DNA from: Parapristionchus giblindavisi
Lineage: Eukaryota > Nematoda > Chromadorea > Rhabditida > Diplogasteridae
Assembly: GCA_943737045.1 (NCBI GenBank)
Contig: CALSFV010000459.1
Span: 1-64,000 of the forward strand
Direction of reading: 5' to 3'
Length of the DNA stretch: 64,000 nucleotides
Part shown: one piece after another, positions 47,871 to 60,200 of the stretch
How the letters are laid out: every line of letters begins with the position of its first letter
Position numbering within the stretch: position 1 is the first letter of the stretch
Translations under genes and position numbers: made by a program
Notes under the pieces: generated by a model
What the model saw: only the letters and a program-made list of their open reading frames with translations
Databases searched by the model: none
Told to the model about the DNA's origin: nothing

Positions 47871-49380
47871 TCACAAAAGAATTCGTCTTCTTCTAGGATC
47901 ACAAGGTCCTCTACTTCGTTCTATCGCAGCATCAAAGAATCGTGATATTGTCATTGCTTGACTACTACCAGGAGATATTTCTTTCCGACAATCAATATTA
48001 AGACGTGGAGCAGCTGACATTAATGGTTGCTTAAATGGAAATGATAGATGATGAATAAGAATAGATGAATGGATACATTAGCTCTATGAGGTGCTTGATC
48101 CAATCTAGTTCCTACTATTATAATAGGTATTTGAGTACTCTCTATATCAGCTACAAGAGTTCTCAATGTATGCATTCCTGTTGTACGACGATCTCCATTC
48201 ATTAATGCTAACCATCTATAATTATTGATTGATATAATTACAATTATTGATCTTTAATCTCTATAGATACTTACTGTCCAAGATTGCCTTCACTCTTACT
48301 ATTAGCTAGATCATGAACGAGTATAACACCAGAAGCCCCATCAAGGAATACAGTAGATGCAGGTCTATGAGCTGTAGCCCCTCCGATATCCCATAATTCA
48401 ATCATTTCTGATCGTTGTTCAACTAGACCTGGTCTGAAACATTTATTTATTCATTAATCAACATACAATAACAATGCCTATAATCATGCCATACGATCGA
48501 TACTTCAGCACCTACTGTAGATTCATGTTGAGTATTGAATCTATAATGAATACAAAGTTAAATGGAGACTCATCCCTACACTCTTTCAGTCTTCTCCATC
48601 ATGAACATTTTCTTCCTTTCAGAACCTAATCAATCTTGTTTCATTCATTAGATTTCAGGTTATTGCCGTTGTACTAGAGTTTCCGTACTTGGAAGCGCCG
48701 ATTTCAAAAATATGTATTTAAAAGTTCAAAATAAACCTCTGGTAAAATGTTGTAGACTGCTCTATGGTGTCGCGAGCATTAAAAAAATTACATTACTCTA
48801 ATTCATAGGTCGAATATCTAGGTTATCGGTTTTCAAAATCCGGTCAGGTTTTTCGATTTTTGTGATATTTTGGCTCAAAATCCGGTCAGGTTTTTCGATT
48901 ATTGTGAAATTTTGGCTCATAATCCTGTCAGGTTTGGTACTTTGTAACATACTTTTCGACCTATGTTCTAATTAAGTCGGAAAACTACAAAAGGTTCACT
49001 ATAGAATTTATGTCTTCATTATAATGATAAATTAGCATTATAAATTCATTATAAATTAGCAGCCCAGGTTCAAACATTCATTAAATTATTAAATTTCAAG
49101 TCTCCGAGAATCAATTTCCGAGAAGTTGCTTTGCGTGCAAAATAGGAAAATGCGCCAACTGAATAGAGCATACTGTAGATGCTTAGCGGAGCTCTCGTTC
49201 ATTATCCTTAGCATTTTTATGTATGTATTAAGATTCATATATTTCGAATCAAAATTTGAAGTTCTTTTTCCGAATCCCTTTAAGAATATATATAACGTAC
49301 TTCTTACAGAGTGCACCAACAAAAGAAGTCTTTCCAACTCCACTTTCACCCAATACAACGATCTTTGTAGATGGATTCAT
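47871..49380 (-). CDS. RABL3: RABL3-like small GTPase
   Basis: RABL3 is an atypical Rab-like GTPase without C-terminal prenylation cysteines. Five exons (49301-49380, 48463-48540, 48275-48433, 48077-48215, 47871-48029) total 615 nt, 204 aa; human RABL3 is somewhat longer. Visible motifs: P-loop GESGVGKT (residues 11-18), HESTVGAEVSIVWHDY (switch I region), IELWDIGG, VILVHDLANSKS, IVGTRLDQAP (the G4 motif) and a C-terminal LNIDCRKEISPGSSQA with SRFFDAAIE, matching the RABL3 tail. One intron (48434-48462) is only 29 nt, forced by an in-frame stop. Intron 1 (48541-49300) carries a hAT-like MITE. The start ATG overlaps the stop of the upstream DPH4 gene. Confidence 0.87.
48796..48973. mobile_element. 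hAT-like MITE, CATAGGTCGAA family, in RABL3 intron 1
   Basis: The element 48804-48965 (162 bp) starts CATAGGTCGAA and ends TTCGACCTATG. Flanks CTCTAATT and TTCTAATT agree at seven of eight bases. Internal units CAAAATCCGGTCAGGTTTTT are the inverted form of those at 44595-44947. Confidence 0.7.
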
Positions 49381-49753
49381 TGATTGATTCGAATAACTTC
49401 TAAACACAACGAACAACTTGCACACTCAAATACACCGATATCAACTACTCGACGAATCTGATATGAATATTATTATATAATTGATGTTAATTTATTGATT
49501 ACTTGAATAGGATCGACTTGGAATGCGTCTCCACACCTACAGTATTCCTCAAAGTCGTCAATCTCTTCAAGAGTTACTTTTACACTCTCTACAATTGTTC
49601 CCCTCACAGCACGTAATCTTTGTTCTCGCAACCACCTTCAATTCAGTACAAATATCAATTGATTTGATTAAACGATAATTCTCACTTGTCGTATTTGTCT
49701 CTGGATACGGTATCACGAAGTGTCTTCCAGATGAGTGTAGCTTGTTCCACTCC
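49377..49753 (-). CDS. DPH4: DPH4/DNAJC24, diphthamide synthesis J-protein, 3' part only
   Basis: DPH4 is a DnaJ-type protein with a DPH zinc finger, used in diphthamide modification of elongation factor 2. Three exons are visible: 49686-49753, 49503-49635 and 49377-49457, in matching phase. They encode the end of the J domain (ATLIWKTLRDTVSRDKYDKW) and the zinc finger EYCRCGDAF...FECASCSLCLEVI with the CxC and CxxC pairs, ending RINQ-stop. The HPD-bearing J-domain exons are missing: immediately upstream of 49,753 the intron runs into the 37-bp satellite, which continues to the window edge. Either the intron exceeds 14.2 kb or the gene is broken. The stop TGA (49379-49377) overlaps the RABL3 ATG (49380-49378). 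Confidence 0.83.
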
Positions 49754-50823
49754 CTTCAATACAGTATTCAATAGATTTAATCAATCAATATAATGTGACT
49801 AGAGTTCTCAATCAGAATCAATCAATATAATGTGACTAGAGTTCTCAATCAGAATCAATCAATATAATGTGACTAGAGTTCTCAATCAGAATCAATCAAT
49901 ATAATGTGACTAGAGTTCTCAATCAGAATCAATCAATATAATGTGACTAGAGTTCTCAATCAGAATCAATCAATATAATGTGACTAGAGTTCTCAATCAG
50001 AATCAATCAATATAATGTGACTAGAGTTCTCAATCAGAATCAATCAATATAATGTGACTAGAGTTCTCAATCAGAATCAATCAATATAATGTGACTAGAG
50101 TTCTCAATCAGAATCAATCAATATAATGTGACTAGAGTTCTCAATCAGAATCAATCAATATAATGTGACTAGAGTTCTCAATCAGAATCAATCAATATAA
50201 TGTGACTAGAGTTCTCAATCAGAATCAATCAATATAATGTGACTAGAGTTCTCAATCAGAATCAATCAATATAATGTGACTAGAGTTCTCAATCAGAATC
50301 AATCAATATAATGTGACTAGAGTTCTCAATCAGAATCAATCAATATAATATCACTATAGTTCTCAATCAGAATCAATCAATATAATATCACTATAGTTCT
50401 CAATCAGAATCAATCAATATAATGTGACTAGAGTTCTCAATCAGAATCAATCAATATAATGTGACTAGAGTTCTCAATTAGAATCAATCAATATAATGTG
50501 ACTAGAGTTCTCAATCAGAATCAATCAATATAATGTGACTAGAGTTCTCAATCAGAATCAATCAATATAATATCACTATAGTTCTCAATCAGAATCAATC
50601 AATATAATGTGACTAGAGTTCTCAATCAGAATCAATCAATATAATGTGACTAGAGTTCTCAATCAGAATCAATCAATATAATATCACTATAGTTCTCAAT
50701 CAGAATCAATCAATATAATGTGACTAGAGTTCTCAATCAGAATCAATCAATATAATGTGACTAGAGTTCTCAATTAGAATCAATCAATATAATGTGACTA
50801 GAGTTCTCAATCAGGATCAATCA

Positions 50824-51032
50824 ATATCTCTCATACATGGGCGCCAACATGGGGGTGCCCCCTGTAAGATTAGGGCTTTTCGAAAATATGTGGAATGCCC
50901 CCTGTAAAAAATGACGTTTAGGTGAAATTTTTGAAATAAAAGGTGAAAGCCCCCTGTAAAATTAACCATTTTTCGATCGATTACCCCCTGTAGACTCGAG
51001 CTCCAGGTACCCCGCCCATGTATGATATCTCT
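50824..51032. mobile_element. hAT-like MITE inserted in the first satellite cassette
   Basis: The element 50832-51024 (193 bp) starts CATACATGGGCG and ends CGCCCATGTATG. The 8-bp target ATATCTCT is duplicated at 50824-50831 and 51025-51032. The other eleven cassettes show the empty site (CAATCAATATCTCTCTTCCC), so the insertion is directly proven. The interior repeats GCCCCCTGTAA. Confidence 0.9.
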
Positions 51033-51252
51033 CTTCCCCTCCCCATATATTCCGTGCAGGGATACTAAATTTGCCCCCTCACAATATTATAACTCAATCT
51101 CGTATTCGTCCTTAATATCATTATTCAGCTAAAGCTGCCACTTCCCGACCGAAATCGCTTAAGCGACGGAACTCCATCACTCCCTTATTGCTTCATTCAT
51201 TCATTATTCTTGATTTTAACTGATGGATAAAGAAATAAATAAATAAATAAAT
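51025..51252 (+). repeat. LINE-3'-end cassette, first of twelve copies in the satellite
   Basis: Each copy is about 220-230 bp, from CTCTTCCCCTCCCCATATAT to GATGGATAAAG and (AAAT)n. The other copies start near 52,720, 54,573, 55,096, 56,432, 57,287, 57,809, 59,144, 59,926, 60,448, 62,450 and 62,972. The 3' end (GATGGATAAAG plus a microsatellite) and the inner GCGACGGAACTCCATCA parallel the retrotransposon 3' UTR at 15,270-15,367 (GCGACGGACCTCCATCA, GATGGAAATAAAG plus GAAA). I infer a 5'-truncated non-LTR insertion that was then amplified with the satellite. Confidence 0.75.
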
Positions 51253-54200
51253 ATAATGTGACTAGAGTTCTCAATCAGAATCAATCAATATAATGTGACT
51301 AGACTTCTCAATCAGAATCAATCAACATAATGTGACTAGAGTTCTCAATCAGAATCAATCAATATAATGTGACTAGAGTTCTCAATCAGAATCAATCAAT
51401 ATAATGTGACTAGAGTTCTCAATCAGAATCAATTAATATAATGTGACTAGAGTTCTCAATCAGAATCAATCAATATAATGTGACTAGAGTTCTCAATCAG
51501 AATCAATCAATATAATGTGACTAGAGTTCTCAATCAGAATCAATCAATATAATGTGACTAGAGTTCTCAATCAGAATCAATCAATATAATGTGACTAGAG
51601 TTCTCAATCAGAATCAATCAATATAATGTGACTAGAATCAATCAATATAATATCACTATAGTTCTCAATCAGAATCAATCAATATAATGTGACTAGAGTT
51701 CTCAATCAGAATCAATCAATATAATGTGACTAGAGTTCTCAATCAGAATCAATCAATATAATGTGACTAGAGTTCTCAATCAGAATCAATCAATATAATA
51801 TCACTATAGTTCTCAATCAGAATCAATCAATATAATGTGACTAGAGTTCTCAATCAGAATCAATCAATATAATGTGACTAGAGTTCTCAATTAGAATCAA
51901 TCAATATAATGTGACTAGAGTTCTCAATCAGAATCAATCAATATAATGTGACTAGAGTTCTCAATCAGAATCAATCAATATAATGTGACTAGAGTTCTCA
52001 ATCAGAATCAATCAATATAATGTGACTAGAGTTCTCAATCAGAATCAATCAATATAATATCACTATAGTTCTCAATCAGAATCAATCAATATAATGTGAC
52101 TAGAGTTCTCAATCAGAATCAATCAATATAATGTGACTAGAGTTCTCAATTAGAATCAATCAATATAATGTGACTAGAGTTCTCAATCAGAATCAATCAA
52201 TATAATGTGACTAGAGTTCTCAATCAGAATCAATCAATATAATGTGACTAGAGTTCTCAATCAGAATCAATCAATATAATGTGACTAGAGTTCTCAATCA
52301 GAATCAATCAATATAATGTGACTAGAGTTCTCAATCAGAATCAATCAATATAATGTGACTAGAGTTCTCAATTAGAATCAATCAATATAATGTGACTAGA
52401 GTTCTCAATCAGAATCAATCAATATAATGTGACTAGAGTTCTCAATCAGAATCAATCAATATAATATCACTATAGTTCTCAATCAGAATCAATCAATATA
52501 ATGTGACTAGAGTTCTCAATCAGAATCAATCAATATAATGTGACTAGAGTTCTCAATCAGAATCAATCAATATAATATCACTATAGTTCTCAATCAGAAT
52601 CAATCAATATAATGTGACTAGAGTTCTCAATCAGAATCAATCAATATAATGTGACTAGAGTTCTCAATTAGAATCAATCAATATAATGTGACTAGAGTTC
52701 TCAATCAGGATCAATCAATATCTCTCTTCCCCTCCCCATATATTCCGTGCAGGGATACTAAATTTGCCCCCTCACAATATTATAACTCAATCTCGTATTC
52801 GTCCTTAATATCATTATTCAGCTAAAGCTGCCACTTCCCGACCGAAATCGCTTAAGCGACGGAACTCCATCACTCCCTTATTGCTTCATTCATTCATTAT
52901 TCTTGATTTTAACTGATGGATAAAGAAATAAATAAATAAATAAATATAATGTGACTAGAGTTCTCAATCAGAATCAATCAATATAATGTGACTAGACTTC
53001 TCAATCAGAATCAATCAATATAATGTGACTAGAGTTCTCAATCAGAATCAATCAATATAATGTGACTAGAGTTCTCAATCAGAATCAATCAATATAATGT
53101 GACTAGAGTTCTCAATCAGAATCAATTAATATAATGTGACTAGAGTTCTCAATCAGAATCAATCAATATAATGTGACTAGAGTTCTCAATCAGAATCAAT
53201 CAATATAATGTGACTAGAGTTCTCAATCAGAATCAATCAATATAATGTGACTAGAGTTCTCAATCAGAATCAATCAATATAATGTGACTAGAGTTCTCAA
53301 TCAGAATCAATCAATATAATGTGACTAGAGTTCTCAATCAGAATCAATCAATATAATGTGACTAGAGTTCTCAATCAGAATCAATCAATATAATGTGACT
53401 AGAGTTCTCAATCAGAATCAATCAATATAATGTGACTAGAGTTCTCAATCAGAATCAATCAATATAATATCACTATAGTTCTCAATCAGAATCAATCAAT
53501 ATAATGTGACTAGAGTTCTCAATCAGAATCAATCAATATAATGTGACTAGAGTTCTCAATTAGAATCAATCAATATAATGTGACTAGAGTTCTCAATCAG
53601 AATCAATCAATATAATGTGACTAGAGTTCTCAATCAGAATCAATCAATATAATGTGACTAGAGTTCTCAATCAGAATCAATCAATATAATGTGACTAGAG
53701 TTCTCAATCAGAATCAATCAATATAATATCACTATAGTTCTCAATCAGAATCAATCAATATAATGTGACTAGAGTTCTCAATCAGAATCAATCAATATAA
53801 TGTGACTAGAGTTCTCAATTAGAATCAATCAATATAATGTGACTAGAGTTCTCAATCAGAATCAATCAATATAATGTGACTAGAGTTCTCAATCAGAATC
53901 AATCAATATAATGTGACTAGAGTTCTCAATCAGAATCAATCAATATAATGTGACTAGAGTTCTCAATCAGAATCAATCAATATAATGTGACTAGAGTTCT
54001 CAATCAGAATCAATCAATATAATGTGACTAGAGTTCTCAATCAGAATCAATCAATATAATGTGACTAGAGTTCTCAATCAGAATCAATCAATATAATGTG
54101 ACTAGAGTTCTCAATCAGAATCAATCAATATAATATCACTATAGTTCTCAATCAGAATCAATCAATATAATGTGACTAGAGTTCTCAATCAGAATCAATC

Positions 54201-57200
54201 AATATAATGTGACTAGAGTTCTCAATTAGAATCAATCAATATAATGTGACTAGAGTTCTCAATCAGAATCAATCAATATAATGTGACTAGAGTTCTCAAT
54301 CAGAATCAATCAATATAATATCACTATAGTTCTCAATCAGAATCAATCAATATAATGTGACTAGAGTTCTCAATCAGAATCAATCAATATAATGTGACTA
54401 GAGTTCTCAATCAGAATCAATCAATATAATATCACTATAGTTCTCAATCAGAATCAATCAATATAATGTGACTAGAGTTCTCAATCAGAATCAATCAATA
54501 TAATGTGACTAGAGTTCTCAATTAGAATCAATCAATATAATGTGACTAGAGTTCTCAATCAGGATCAATCAATATCTCTCTTCCCCTCCCCATATATTCC
54601 GTGCAGGGATACTAAATTTGCCCCCTCACAATATTATAACTCAATCTCGTATTCGTCCTTAATATCATTATTCAGCTAAAGCTGCCACTTCCCGACCGAA
54701 ATCGCTTAAGCGACGGAACTCCATCACTCCCTTATTGCTTCATTCATTCATTATTCTTGATTTTAACTGATGGATAAAGAAATAAATAAATAAATAAATA
54801 TAATGTGACTAGAGTTCTCAATCAGAATCAATCAATATAATATCACTATAGTTCTCAATCAGAATCAATCAATATAATGTGACTAGAGTTCTCAATCAGA
54901 ATCAATCAATATAATGTGACTAGAGTTCTCAATCAGAATCAATCAATATAATATCACTATAGTTCTCAATCAGAATCAATCAATATAATGTGACTAGAGT
55001 TCTCAATCAGAATCAATCAATATAATGTGACTAGAGTTCTCAATTAGAATCAATCAATATAATGTGACTAGAGTTCTCAATCAGGATCAATCAATATCTC
55101 TCTTCCCCTCCCCATATATTCCGTGCAGGGATACTAAATTTGCCCCCTCACAATATTATAACTCAATCTCGTATTCGTCCTTAATATCATTATTCAGCTA
55201 AAGCTGCCACTTCCCGACCGAAATCGCTTAAGCGACGGAACTCCATCACTCCCTTATTGCTTCATTCATTCATTATTCTTGATTTTAACTGATGGATAAA
55301 GAAATAAATAAATAAATAAATATAATGTGACTAGAGTTCTCAATCAGAATCAATCAATATAATGTGACTAGACTTCTCAATCAGAATCAATCAATATAAT
55401 GTGACTAGAGTTCTCAATCAGAATCAATCAATATAATGTGACTAGAGTTCTCAATCAGAATCAATCAATATAATGTGACTAGACTTCTCAATCAGAATCA
55501 ATCAATATAATGTGACTAGAGTTCTCAATCAGAATCAATCAATATAATGTGACTAGAGTTCTCAATCAGAATCAATCAATATAATATCACTATAGTTCTC
55601 AATCAGAATCAATCAATATAATGTGACTAGAGTTCTCAATCAGAATCAATCAATATAATGTGACTAGAGTTCTCAATCAGAATCAATCAATATAATGTGA
55701 CTAGAGTTCTCAATCAGAATCAATCAATATAATGTGACTAGAGTTCTCAATCAGAATCAATCAATATAATGTGACTAGAGTTCTCAATCAGAATCAATCA
55801 ATATAATGTGACTAGAGTTCTCAATCAGAATCAATCAATATAATGTGACTAGAGTTCTCAATCAGAATCAATCAATATAATGTGACTAGAGTTCTCAATC
55901 AGAATCAATCAATATAATGTGACTAGAGTTCTCAATCAGAATCAATCAATATAATCTGACTAGAGTTCTCAATCAGAATCAATCAATATAATGTGACTAG
56001 AGTTCTCAATCAGGATCAATCAATATAATGTGACTAGAGTTCTCAATCAGAATCAATCAATATAATGTGACTAGAGTTCTCAATCAGAATCAATCAATAC
56101 AATATCACTATAGTTCTCAATCAGAATCAATCAATATAATGTGACTAGAGTTCTCAATCAGAATCAATCAATATAATATCACTATAGTTCTCAATCAGAA
56201 TCAATCAATATAATGTGACTAGAGTTCTCAATCAGAATCAATCAATATAATGTGACTAGAGTTCTCAATCAGAATCAATCAATATAATATCACTATAGTT
56301 CTCAATCAGAATCAATCAATATAATGTGACTAGAGTTCTCAATCAGAATCAATCAATATAATGTGACTAGAGTTCTCAATCAGAATCAATCAATATAATG
56401 TGACTAGAGTTCTCAATCAGGATCAATCAATATCTCTCTTCCCCTCCCCATATATTCCGTGCAGGGATACTAAATTTGCCCCCTCACAATATTGTAACTC
56501 AATCTCGTATTCGTCCTTAATATCATTATTCAGCTAAAGCTGCCACTCCCCGACCGAAATCGCTTAAGCGACGGAACTCCATCACTCCCTTATTGCTTCA
56601 TTCATTCATTATTCTTGATTTTAACTGATGGATAAAGAAATAAATAAATAAATAAATATAATGTGACTAGAGTTCTCAATCAGAATCAATCAATATAATG
56701 TGACTAGACTTCTCAATCAGAATCAATCAATATAATGTGACTAGAGTTCTCAATCAGAATCAATCAATATAATGTGACTAGAGTTCTCAATCAGAATCAA
56801 TCAATATAATGTGACTAGAGTTCTCAATCAGAATCAATTAATATAATGTGACTAGAGTTCTCAATCAGAATCAATCAATATAATGTGACTAGAGTTCTCA
56901 ATCAGAATCAATCAATATAATGTGACTAGAGTTCTCAATTAGAATCAATCAATATAATGTGACTAGAGTTCTCAATCAGAATCAATCAATATAATGTGAC
57001 TAGAGTTCTCAATCAGAATCAATCAATATAATATCACTATAGTTCTCAATCAGAATCAATCAATATAATGTGACTAGAGTTCTCAATCAGAATCAATCAA
57101 TATAATGTGACTAGAGTTCTCAATCAGAATCAATCAATATAATATCACTATAGTTCTCAATCAGAATCAATCAATATAATGTGACTAGAGTTCTCAATCA

Positions 57201-60200
57201 GAATCAATCAATATAATGTGACTAGAGTTCTCAATTAGAATCAATCAATATAATGTGACTAGAGTTCTCAATCAGGATCAATCAATATCTCTCTTCCCCT
57301 CCCCATATATTCCGTGCAGGGATACTAAATTTGCCCCCTCACAATATTATAACTCAATCTCGTATTCGTCCTTAATATCATTATTCAGCTAAAGCTGCCA
57401 CTTCCCGACCGAAATCGCTTAAGCGACGGAACTCCATCACTCCCTTATTGCTTCATTCATTCATTATTCTTGATTTTAACTGATGGATAAAGAAATAAAT
57501 AAATAAATAAATATAATGTGACTAGAGTTCTCAATCAGAATCAATCAATATAATATCACTATAGTTCTCAATCAGAATCAATCAATATAATGTGACTAGA
57601 GTTCTCAATCAGAATCAATCAATATAATGTGACTAGAGTTCTCAATCAGAATCAATCAATATAATATCACTATAGTTCTCAATCAGAATCAATCAATATA
57701 ATGTGACTAGAGTTCTCAATCAGAATCAATCAATATAATGTGACTAGAGTTCTCAATTAGAATCAATCAATATAATGTGACTAGAGTTCTCAATCAGGAT
57801 CAATCAATATCTCTCTTCCCCTCCCCATATATTCCGTGCAGGGATACTAAATTTGCCCCCTCACAATATTATAACTCAATCTCGTATTCGTCCTTAATAT
57901 CATTATTCAGCTAAAGCTGCCACTTCCCGACCGAAATCGCTTAAGCGACGGAACTCCATCACTCCCTTATTGCTTCATTCATTCATTATTCTTGATTTTA
58001 ACTGATGGATAAAGAAATAAATAAATAAATAAATATAATGTGACTAGAGTTCTCAATCAGAATCAATCAATATAATGTGACTAGACTTCTCAATCAGAAT
58101 CAATCAATATAATGTGACTAGAGTTCTCAATCAGAATCAATCAATATAATGTGACTAGAGTTCTCAATCAGAATCAATCAATATAATGTGACTAGACTTC
58201 TCAATCAGAATCAATCAATATAATGTGACTAGAGTTCTCAATCAGAATCAATCAATATAATGTGACTAGAGTTCTCAATCAGAATCAATCAATATAATAT
58301 CACTATAGTTCTCAATCAGAATCAATCAATATAATGTGACTAGAGTTCTCAATCAGAATCAATCAATATAATGTGACTAGAGTTCTCAATCAGAATCAAT
58401 CAATATAATGTGACTAGAGTTCTCAATCAGAATCAATCAATATAATGTGACTAGAGTTCTCAATCAGAATCAATCAATATAATGTGACTAGAGTTCTCAA
58501 TCAGAATCAATCAATATAATGTGACTAGAGTTCTCAATCAGAATCAATCAATATAATGTGACTAGAGTTCTCAATCAGAATCAATCAATATAATGTGACT
58601 AGAGTTCTCAATCAGAATCAATCAATATAATGTGACTAGAGTTCTCAATCAGAATCAATCAATATAATCTGACTAGAGTTCTCAATCAGAATCAATCAAT
58701 ATAATGTGACTAGAGTTCTCAATCAGGATCAATCAATATAATGTGACTAGAGTTCTCAATCAGAATCAATCAATATAATGTGACTAGAGTTCTCAATCAG
58801 AATCAATCAATACAATATCACTATAGTTCTCAATCAGAATCAATCAATATAATGTGACTAGAGTTCTCAATCAGAATCAATCAATATAATATCACTATAG
58901 TTCTCAATCAGAATCAATCAATATAATGTGACTAGAGTTCTCAATCAGAATCAATCAATATAATGTGACTAGAGTTCTCAATCAGAATCAATCAATATAA
59001 TATCACTATAGTTCTCAATCAGAATCAATCAATATAATGTGACTAGAGTTCTCAATCAGAATCAATCAATATAATGTGACTAGAGTTCTCAATCAGAATC
59101 AATCAATATAATGTGACTAGAGTTCTCAATCAGGATCAATCAATATCTCTCTTCCCCTCCCCATATATTCCGTGCAGGGATACTAAATTTGCCCCCTCAC
59201 AATATTGTAACTCAATCTCGTATTCGTCCTTAATATCATTATTCAGCTAAAGCTGCCACTCCCCGACCGAAATCGCTTAAGCGACGGAACTCCATCACTC
59301 CCTTATTGCTTCATTCATTCATTATTCTTGATTTTAACTGATGGATAAAGAAATAAATAAATAAATAAATATAATGTGACTAGAGTTCTCAATCAGAATC
59401 AATCAATATAATGTGACTAGAGTTCTCAATCAGAATCAATCAATATAATGTGACTAGAGTTCTCAATCAGAATCAATCAATATAATGTGACTAGAGTTCT
59501 CAATCAGAATCAATCAATATAATGTGACTAGAGTTCTCAATCAGAATCAATCAATATAATGTGACTAGAGTTCTCAATCAGAATCAATCAATATAATGTG
59601 ACTAGAGTTCTCAATCAGAATCAATCAATATAATGTGACTAGAGTTCTCAATCAGAATCAATCAATATAATATCACTATAGTTCTCAATCAGAATCAATC
59701 AATATAATGTGACTAGAGTTCTCAATCAGAATCAATCAATATAATGTGACTAGAGTTCTCAATCAGAATCAATCAATATAATATCACTATAGTTCTCAAT
59801 CAGAATCAATCAATATAATGTGACTAGAGTTCTCAATCAGAATCAATCAATATAATGTGACTAGAGTTCTCAATTAGAATCAATCAATATAATGTGACTA
59901 GAGTTCTCAATCAGGATCAATCAATATCTCTCTTCCCCTCCCCATATATTCCGTGCAGGGATACTAAATTTGCCCCATCACAATATTATAACTCAATCTC
60001 GTATTCGTCCTTAATATCATTATTCAGCTAAAGCTGCCACTTCCCGACCGAAATCGCTTAAGCGACGGAACTCCATCACTCCCTTATTGCTTCATTCATT
60101 CATTATTCTTGATTTTAACTGATGGATAAAGAAATAAATAAATAAATAAATATAATGTGACTAGAGTTCTCAATCAGAATCAATCAATATAATATCACTA

